NCBI GenBank assembly: GCA_031287395.1
Contig: JAITTA010000298.1
Coordinates: 1 to 11,394 of the forward strand
Source of the DNA: Dysgonamonadaceae bacterium
Lineage (GTDB): Bacteria > Bacteroidota > Bacteroidia > Bacteroidales > Azobacteroidaceae
Direction: 5' to 3'
Length of the DNA stretch: 11,394 nt
Shown piece after piece: positions 6,664-11,394 of this stretch. The first letter of the stretch is position 1, and every line of letters starts with the position of its first letter. The notes beneath the pieces were generated by a model that saw only the letters and a program-made list of their open reading frames with translations, was not told the origin of the DNA and ran no database searches. The translations under genes were made by a program, and so were the position numbers.

Positions 6664-7194
6664 ATGGAAGAAGTTGTTTTCTCAAAATATACGGTCGATT
6701 TTGTACGTGTAGCGTTGGAATATTGTGCTTTGGTTGAAAAAGCCCACGAACAGGATAAGGATGCTTTTATAGATAGCGCTGTAAAAGTTTTACCCTTACT
6801 TTATCTGAAAGTCTCCATTATCCCGGAAATTGATCAGCAATATGATTCTTTTCTGGAAACAAAGGTAACGGAAGAATTGTATTCCGGAGTACAAAACAAA
6901 ATAGAGGAATTATTAGGTGAAGATAATTTGTACCTCGAGACTTTTCATCCGGATATCAAATTGAGTGACTCTCCGGTTGCCGTCAGATTGTCGGAAGATC
7001 TGGCAGATATTTATCAGGATCTGGGTAATTTTATTGCCGTATTTAAAAACGGGAACAAAGAAACCATGAATGATTCATTGATAACCTGTATCGAGAATTT
7101 CAGGGAATATTGGGGACAACGGTTGGTAAATGCTCTCCGGGCTTTACATTACATGAAGTATAAAGAAAAAGAAGATCAGTGGGAAGAACAATAA
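6664..7194 (+). CDS. DUF5063 domain-containing protein
   Basis: The 176-residue protein is acidic and predicted mostly helical, with no signal peptide or membrane segment. I recognise it as the DUF5063 family, common in Bacteroidetes, from the N-terminal YTVDFVRVALEYCALVE helix (about 9-25), LPLLYLKVSIIP (about 44-55) and the C-terminal FREYWGQRLVNALRALH helix (about 148-164). Its biochemical function is unknown. The context is informative: it follows the Nramp gene after 12 bases, and the exonuclease start lies inside its last codons. This fixed coupling suggests that it works with, or balances, the exonuclease rather than the transporter, which is inference. The lysine/glutamate-rich tail (about 166-176) overlaps the next gene's start. 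Confidence 0.75.
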   Translation: MEEVVFSKYTVDFVRVALEYCALVEKAHEQDKDAFIDSAVKVLPLLYLKVSIIPEIDQQYDSFLETKVTEELYSGVQNKIEELLGEDNLYLETFHPDIKLSDSPVAVRLSEDLADIYQDLGNFIAVFKNGNKETMNDSLITCIENFREYWGQRLVNALRALHYMKYKEKEDQWEEQ

Positions 7195-7766
7195 CAAAAG
7201 AAGAAATATCAATATTGGAAATTGAAGAATTCCGGGGGCGTGTTGTCGTCGTGGATACCATTGAGAAGGCTGAGAAGGCAGTGAAATATTTGTCTTCATT
7301 TTCGAAATTGGGATTTGATACGGAGACGCGTCCTTCTTATCGGAAAGGGTGCGTTTTTGGTGTCGCATTGATTCAGCTTTCTACAGATGATACCTGCTTT
7401 CTGTTCCGGTTAAGTATTATAGGTTTCCCGGATTGTTTGATTCGTTTGTTATCCAACCTTGGTATACAGAAGATTGGCTTATCTCTCCGGGATGATTTTT
7501 TGTCGATGTCCCGCAGGAAAAAATTCGTCCCTCAGGGCTTTCTGGACTTGCAGACAATCGTGTCGCAGCATGATATAAAGGATATTAGTTTGCAAAAGGT
7601 GTATGCTTTGCTCTTTGAAAAGAAAATTTCCAAAAGTCAGAGATTAACAAATTGGGAATCGGACATGCTGACCGAAGCTCAACAAAAATATGCAGCTTTG
7701 GATGCCTGGGCTTGTTTAAAAGTGTACGAAAAGTTGATCGAAGAAAAAAATAATGTAATAACTTAG
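7179..7766 (+). CDS. Stand-alone DEDDy 3'-5' exonuclease (RNase D/WRN-exonuclease type)
   Basis: A single 3'-5' exonuclease domain of 195 residues should remove nucleotides from the 3' ends of nucleic acid using two metal ions. The motifs are complete: FDTET (D47, E49) for Exo I, GLSLRDD with D106 for Exo II, and YAALDAW (Y171, D175, spacing four) for Exo III of the DEDDy class. There is no HRDC domain as in RNase D and no helicase as in WRN. Neighbouring rRNA-modifying genes favour RNA as substrate, but DNA is possible. The start is GTG at 7179, overlapping the DUF5063 gene by 16 bases. No ATG lies near the expected N terminus, and the next in-frame candidate (TTG, 7215) would cut off TITKEEIS, which looks like the proper family N terminus. 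The stop abuts the methyltransferase start directly. Confidence 0.87.
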   Translation: MGRTITKEEISILEIEEFRGRVVVVDTIEKAEKAVKYLSSFSKLGFDTETRPSYRKGCVFGVALIQLSTDDTCFLFRLSIIGFPDCLIRLLSNLGIQKIGLSLRDDFLSMSRRKKFVPQGFLDLQTIVSQHDIKDISLQKVYALLFEKKISKSQRLTNWESDMLTEAQQKYAALDAWACLKVYEKLIEEKNNVIT

Positions 7767-8954
7767 ATGCAATACAAAAAAATAATACTCAATCCAAAGA
7801 AAGAAGAGTCTGTCTTGCGATTCCATCCGTGGATTTTTTCAGGAGCGATCAACCGGGCGGAAGGAAATCCCGAAGAAGGCGATTTGGTGAAAGTTTATGA
7901 TTCCAAAGGCAATTTTCTGGCAACCGGACATTGTCAAATCGGATCGATTGCCGTCAGAATCCTTAGTTTCAAGGATGTTGAGATTGATCCATTGTTTTGG
8001 AAAACACGTTTTGAAAAGGCATTCTTGTTGAGGCAACAATTAGGGCTTGCAGAAAATCCCCAAAACAATACTTACCGCCTGATTCATGGAGAAGGGGATG
8101 GTATGCCCGGACTGATTGTCGATATTTATGCCGGTACGGCTGTAATGCAGGCACATGCTCCCGGAATGCATATTGTCCGGAAAGAATTGGCTGAAGCTCT
8201 TGTTGAAGTAATGGGCGACCGGATCCGGAATGTCTACTATAAATCGGAATCCACATTGCCTTTCAAAGCGGACCTGGGTGCTGAAAATGAATATTTGTTT
8301 GGAGGACAAAATGTCTCTCCCGTTGCATTGGAAAATGGAATGAAATTCAATGTGGATTGGATCAAAGGTCAGAAAACAGGCTTTTTTGTGGATCAACGTG
8401 AAAATAGGGCTCTTCTGGAACGGTATGCAAAAGATAAAGACGTGTTGAATATGTTTTGTTACACCGGAGGTTTTTCCTGCTTTGCGATGCGGGGTGGGGC
8501 AAGATCGGTACATTCCGTCGACAGTTCGTCTAAGGCAATCATGCTTACCGATGAGAATATTTCCCTGAATTTCCCGGAAGACGATCGTCATCAATCATTT
8601 ACGGAAGATGCATTCAGATACCTGGAAAAAATAGGAGGGCGTTATGATTTGATTATCTTAGACCCTCCCGCTTTTGCCAAACACCGTAACGTATTGAAAA
8701 ATGCATTGCAGGGTTACCGGAAATTGAATGCTGTTGCTTTTGAGAAAATCAGGCCGGGAGGTCTATTATTTACGTTTTCGTGTTCGCAGGTGGTGACCAA
8801 AGAACAATTCCGGTTGGCTGTTTTCAGTGCTGCCGCTCAATCCGGAAGAAATGTCCGGATCATCCATCAACTCACTCAGGCCGCCGACCACCCGATTAAT
8901 ATTTACCATCCTGAAGGAGAGTATATTAAAGGACTGGTTTTGGCAGTCGACTAA
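7767..8954 (+). CDS. rlmI: Class I SAM-dependent rRNA cytosine-5 methyltransferase, RlmI-like
   Basis: The protein resembles RlmI, which makes m5C1962 in 23S rRNA. Domain order in 395 residues: an N-terminal PUA domain (about 1-70, with FHPWIFSGAI at 19-28), a central linker (about 75-185), and a Rossmann methyltransferase domain (about 190-395). Visible motifs are KGQKTGFFVDQRENR at 200-214, the SAM-binding VLNMFCYTGGFS at 226-237, ILDPPAF at 297-303, and SCS at 338-340 with C339 where the family's proposed catalytic cysteine lies. The C-terminal QAADHPINIYHPEGEYIKGL pattern is also shared with RlmI. The ATG directly follows the exonuclease stop with no spacer. The position methylated in this organism is inferred from family membership only. 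Confidence 0.88.
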   Translation: MQYKKIILNPKKEESVLRFHPWIFSGAINRAEGNPEEGDLVKVYDSKGNFLATGHCQIGSIAVRILSFKDVEIDPLFWKTRFEKAFLLRQQLGLAENPQNNTYRLIHGEGDGMPGLIVDIYAGTAVMQAHAPGMHIVRKELAEALVEVMGDRIRNVYYKSESTLPFKADLGAENEYLFGGQNVSPVALENGMKFNVDWIKGQKTGFFVDQRENRALLERYAKDKDVLNMFCYTGGFSCFAMRGGARSVHSVDSSSKAIMLTDENISLNFPEDDRHQSFTEDAFRYLEKIGGRYDLIILDPPAFAKHRNVLKNALQGYRKLNAVAFEKIRPGGLLFTFSCSQVVTKEQFRLAVFSAAAQSGRNVRIIHQLTQAADHPINIYHPEGEYIKGLVLAVD

Positions 8955-8992
8955 TTGGTTCGTGCATCTTAAAAACAAAAAGTTTAAAATTT

Positions 8993-11116
8993 ATGTTGAC
9001 AATCTATTCCGATCTCATTTCAAAACTGCTCAACATTCCTCAACGACAAGTTATAAAAACAATACAGTTGATAGATGATGGCGCTACGATCCCCTTTATC
9101 AGCCGTTACCGGAAAGAAGTAACAGGAGGTTTGGATGAGGTGGCCGTGGGCGAGATTAAATCGCAGTACGAAAAACTTTGTGAATTGAGTAAGCGGAAAG
9201 AAACCATCCTGAATTCCATCGGAGAACAGGAAAAACTGACTCCTGAACTCAAAAAACGGATTGAAGATTGCTGGGATAGTACGGAACTGGAAGATATTTA
9301 TCTTCCTTATAAACCCAAAAGGCAGACACGGGCGGAGATCGCACGTAAAAGAGGATTGGAGCCTCTGGCCAAAATTTTAATGGCTCAAAATGAACGGGAT
9401 GTCCGGAACAGGGCTTTGAATTTTCTCAATGACGCAGTAAAAACGGTCGATGACGCTTTACAGGGTGCTCGGGACATCATAGCCGAATGGGTCAATGAAG
9501 ATGAAAGTACCCGGAATACGGTCCGCAATATTTTTAACAGAGAAGCGGTTATTTCATCAAAAGTAATTAAAGGAAAAGAAGAAGCTGCTGCAAAATTCCG
9601 GGATTATTTTGATTTCAGCGAACCGCTTTCCCGTTGTTCTTCCCATCGTCTGTTAGCAATGCGTCGTGGAGAATCCGAAGAATTCCTGAGGGTATCCATT
9701 TCTCCCGATGATGAGCATGGCATCGAATCCCTGAATCGAAGGTATGTCAAAGGGAAAACGGCGGCGTCGGAACAGGTTGAATTGGCCGTGAAAGACGGAT
9801 ATAAACGTTTACTGAAACCTTCCATTGAAACCGAATTTGCCGCACTGTCGAAAGAAAAGGCTGATGAACAAGCGATCAAAGTCTTTGCTGAAAATCTCAG
9901 GCAATTATTGCTTGCTCCGCCTTTAGGTCAGAAACGGGTATTGGGGATCGATCCGGGTTATCGTACCGGATGTAAAGTGGTTTGTCTGGATGCCCAGGGA
10001 AATTTAATGCATAATGAAACTATTTATCCTCATCCTCCTCAAAATGACAGGAGTAAAGCAGCCGCCAAAGTAACCGCTCTGGTACATTCTTACGATATTG
10101 ATGCTATTGCTATCGGAAATGGAACTGCCGGCCGGGAAACCGAACAGTTTATTGCAAATTTGAGGTACGACCGTAAATTGCAGGTTTTTGTTGTCAGTGA
10201 AGACGGTGCTTCCGTTTATTCTGCGTCTAAAATTGCGAGGGATGAGTTTCCGGAATATGATGTAACGGTTCGGGGAGCGGTGAGTATCGGTCGCCGTTTG
10301 ATGGACCCGTTAGCCGAATTGGTGAAGATAGACCCCAAATCAATAGGAGTGGGACAGTATCAGCATGATGTGGAACAGGGAAAACTGAAAAAATCGCTCG
10401 ACCGGACTGTCGAAAATTGTGTGAACCAGGTAGGTGTGAATGTCAATACAGCCAGCAAACACCTCTTGACTTATGTATCGGGTTTGGGCCCTTCATTGGC
10501 TCAGAATATTGTGGATTACCGGACTGAAAAGGGCCCTTTCAAGAACCGGAAAGAGTTGAAAAAAGTTCCGAAACTCGGTGAAAAAACCTTTGAACAGTGT
10601 GCAGGCTTCCTTCGGATTCCTGATACGGAAAACCCCTTGGATAATTCTGCTGTGCACCCTGAAAGTTATCATATTGTGGAATCCATGGCTCGTGAACTGA
10701 ATTGTTCCGTTTCGGAATTGATTGCAGATAAAGAACTGAAGCGCAAAATAAAACCGGAAAAATATGTTTCCGATAAAACAGGTATGCCGACTTTGCTCGA
10801 TATCATGGAAGAACTGGATAAACCCGGACGGGATCCGAGAAAAGGGATACAGGTATTCGAATTCGACCAATCCGTAAGAACAATAGATGATCTGAAGGAA
10901 GGTCAGGTACTACCGGGGATTGTAAATAATATCACTAACTTCGGTTGTTTTGTCGATATCGGTATCAAAGAAAAAGGATTGGTGCACATCTCGGAAATGG
11001 CCGATCGTTTTGTTTCCGATCCGGCGGAAGTGGTATCCATTCATCAACATATCAAAGTGAAAGTAATGAGTGTGGATAAGGAACGTAAGAGGGTACAACT
11101 GACCATGAAATTATAA
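8993..11116 (+). CDS. tex: Tex-family RNA-binding transcription accessory protein
   Basis: Tex is a conserved cytoplasmic nucleic-acid-binding protein, related to eukaryotic Spt6 and linked to transcription and RNA turnover. The 707 residues are close to the family norm and run in the usual order: an N-terminal helical region with IPFISRYRKEVTGGLDE (about 33-49) and YLPYKPKRQTRAEIARKRGLEPLA (about 102-125), a YqgF/RNase H-like domain opening with VLGIDPGYRTG (about 316) and including AIGNGTAGRETE (about 372), helix-hairpin-helix repeats (about 480-545; GLGPSLAQNIVDYR and VPKLGEKTFEQ), and a C-terminal S1 domain (about 634-706; GIVNNITNFGCFVDIG and GLVHISEMADRFV). It starts 38 bases after the methyltransferase stop with no promoter in between, so it is likely the operon's last gene. 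No break or missing domain is seen. Confidence 0.95.
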   Translation: MLTIYSDLISKLLNIPQRQVIKTIQLIDDGATIPFISRYRKEVTGGLDEVAVGEIKSQYEKLCELSKRKETILNSIGEQEKLTPELKKRIEDCWDSTELEDIYLPYKPKRQTRAEIARKRGLEPLAKILMAQNERDVRNRALNFLNDAVKTVDDALQGARDIIAEWVNEDESTRNTVRNIFNREAVISSKVIKGKEEAAAKFRDYFDFSEPLSRCSSHRLLAMRRGESEEFLRVSISPDDEHGIESLNRRYVKGKTAASEQVELAVKDGYKRLLKPSIETEFAALSKEKADEQAIKVFAENLRQLLLAPPLGQKRVLGIDPGYRTGCKVVCLDAQGNLMHNETIYPHPPQNDRSKAAAKVTALVHSYDIDAIAIGNGTAGRETEQFIANLRYDRKLQVFVVSEDGASVYSASKIARDEFPEYDVTVRGAVSIGRRLMDPLAELVKIDPKSIGVGQYQHDVEQGKLKKSLDRTVENCVNQVGVNVNTASKHLLTYVSGLGPSLAQNIVDYRTEKGPFKNRKELKKVPKLGEKTFEQCAGFLRIPDTENPLDNSAVHPESYHIVESMARELNCSVSELIADKELKRKIKPEKYVSDKTGMPTLLDIMEELDKPGRDPRKGIQVFEFDQSVRTIDDLKEGQVLPGIVNNITNFGCFVDIGIKEKGLVHISEMADRFVSDPAEVVSIHQHIKVKVMSVDKERKRVQLTMKL

Positions 11117-11149
11117 ACCGATTACCTTCACTGAAAATCTTTGGCACGA

Positions 11150-11171
11150 TTTTTTCTGTTTCTAGAAAAAA
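11150..11171 (+). terminator. AT-only hairpin downstream of tex
   Basis: TTTTTTCT and AGAAAAAA form a perfect 8-bp stem around a 6-base loop, 33 bases after the tex stop. It has only one G-C pair and no separate U tract on the plus strand, so termination would be weak. The same T-rich left arm may instead serve as the upstream element of the next promoter. Confidence 0.35.
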
Positions 11172-11176
11172 ACAGT

Positions 11177-11184
11177 TACATTTG
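11177..11184 (+). promoter_or_regulatory. Candidate promoter -7 element upstream of the AG-repeat ORF
   Basis: TACATTTG followed by C matches the Bacteroidetes -7 consensus exactly. The expected -33 position (about 11151-11158) is only a T-rich TTTTTCTG, so the upstream half is poor. Transcription would begin near 11190, about 18 bases ahead of the ATG at 11208. Confidence 0.45.
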
Positions 11185-11207
11185 CTGTGATTTACGCAAC
11201 ATAACCC

Positions 11208-11315
11208 ATGCAACAGGCTTTTTCTTTAAATTTGATTTTAACAAAATTTAACACATTGAATTTTGTTGATTCGTCATTTATGTTAGAGAGAGAGAGAGAG
11301 AGAGAGAGAGACTAA
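11208..11315 (+). CDS. Short ORF containing an (AG)13 tract, possibly the off-phase form of a phase-variable gene
   Basis: The frame starts at ATG 11208 (MQQAFSLN...), runs 35 codons, reads through the AG tract as alternating Glu-Arg codons and stops at TAA 11313-11315 immediately after the repeat. It is not a family I recognise. With 13 units it is closed. With 14 units the same start would enter a frame that has no stop from 11311 to the end of the window (28 codons: TNLASPAR...). With 12 units it would stop at a TAG a few codons later. The start is suitably placed after a consensus -7 element. Against a real gene: the length is short, open frames of this size occur by chance, and a terminator-like hairpin lies at the right edge. 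Coding status is uncertain. Confidence 0.3.
   Translation: MQQAFSLNLILTKFNTLNFVDSSFMLERERERERD
11240..11267 (+). repeat. 9-bp inverted repeat before the AG tract
   Basis: AACAAAATT (11240-11248) and AATTTTGTT (11259-11267) are perfect inverted repeats around a 10-base spacer. It is AT-rich and has no terminator tail. It may be a protein-binding site or chance in AT-rich DNA. Confidence 0.35.
11285..11310 (+). repeat. Perfect dinucleotide microsatellite (AG)13
   Basis: Thirteen uninterrupted AG units are flanked by GTTAG on the left (sharing the first unit) and CTAAC on the right, so the flanks are themselves an inverted repeat. Perfect dinucleotide tracts this long are rare in bacterial genomes, are prone to slipped-strand gain or loss of units, and are known as contingency switches in other bacteria. 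The rest of the window contains no comparable tract. Confidence 0.97.
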
Positions 11316-11374
11316 CCTAGCCTCACCCGCGCGTCAATATAATCATTATTTCTTTAAAAATAAACTCCTTACAG

Positions 11375-11394
11375 AGACGGAACAGACTCCGTCT
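11375..11394 (+). terminator. Hairpin truncated by the window edge, terminator-like
   Basis: AGACGGA and TCCGTCT form a perfect GC-rich 7-bp stem around a 6-base loop. The left flank (ACAG) could extend the stem if the sequence beyond the edge continues CTGT. Without the 3' flank it is not possible to see a U tract or to tell whether it serves plus- or minus-strand transcription. Confidence 0.4.

Noticed and set aside
11227..11234. Second consensus-like -7 box TAAATTTG ahead of the AG tract
   Set aside because: It has no upstream -33 element at a usable distance and lacks the trailing GC seen in the other promoters here. AT-rich sequence makes a chance match likely.

Overview
The window looks like chromosomal DNA of a member of the Bacteroidetes, most likely Bacteroidales. 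Promoter-like sites fit the Bacteroidetes pattern (TTTG or TTG, about 18-19 bases, then TAnnTTTGC), ribosome binding sites are weak, and the proteins (a MetY of about 430 residues, a DUF5063 protein, a stand-alone DEDDy exonuclease, an RlmI-like methyltransferase and Tex) read as Bacteroidales versions. The species cannot be fixed from this sequence.

Layout. (1) Positions 1-990 are AT-rich. A LanC-like protein without recognisable zinc ligands overlaps the end of an unseen upstream gene, so it is probably the last gene of an accessory, peptide-modification-type operon. (2) Positions 1060-2600 hold a monocistronic metY (homocysteine synthesis) with its own promoter, a short hairpin after the stop and a very long second hairpin. 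(3) Positions 2600-3190 are a low-density strip: a decayed AbiEi-type antitoxin remnant on the minus strand, then a complete minus-strand unit for initiator tRNA-fMet (promoter, tRNA, intrinsic terminator). (4) Positions 3200-11116 hold eight tightly packed plus-strand genes: tetR, fabG, an RluA-family pseudouridine synthase, an Nramp metal transporter, DUF5063, a DEDDy 3'-5' exonuclease, an RlmI-like methyltransferase and tex. A 23-bp palindrome sits directly after the predicted tetR promoter and is a candidate autoregulatory operator. (5) Positions 11117-11394 carry a promoter-like site, a short ORF containing a perfect (AG)13 tract, and a hairpin cut by the window edge.

How the parts work together. 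Apart from fabG, the transporter and the regulator, the long operon is about RNA: pseudouridylation, 23S rRNA methylation, 3'-5' exonucleolysis and Tex. DUF5063 is translationally overlapped with the exonuclease, so a joint role is possible. The most unusual signal is the (AG)13 repeat after tex. It lies inside an ORF that stops just past the tract, but gaining one repeat unit would join it to a frame open to the end of the window, the arrangement expected of a slipped-strand phase-variable gene. I found no intact defence system, CRISPR array or insertion sequence.
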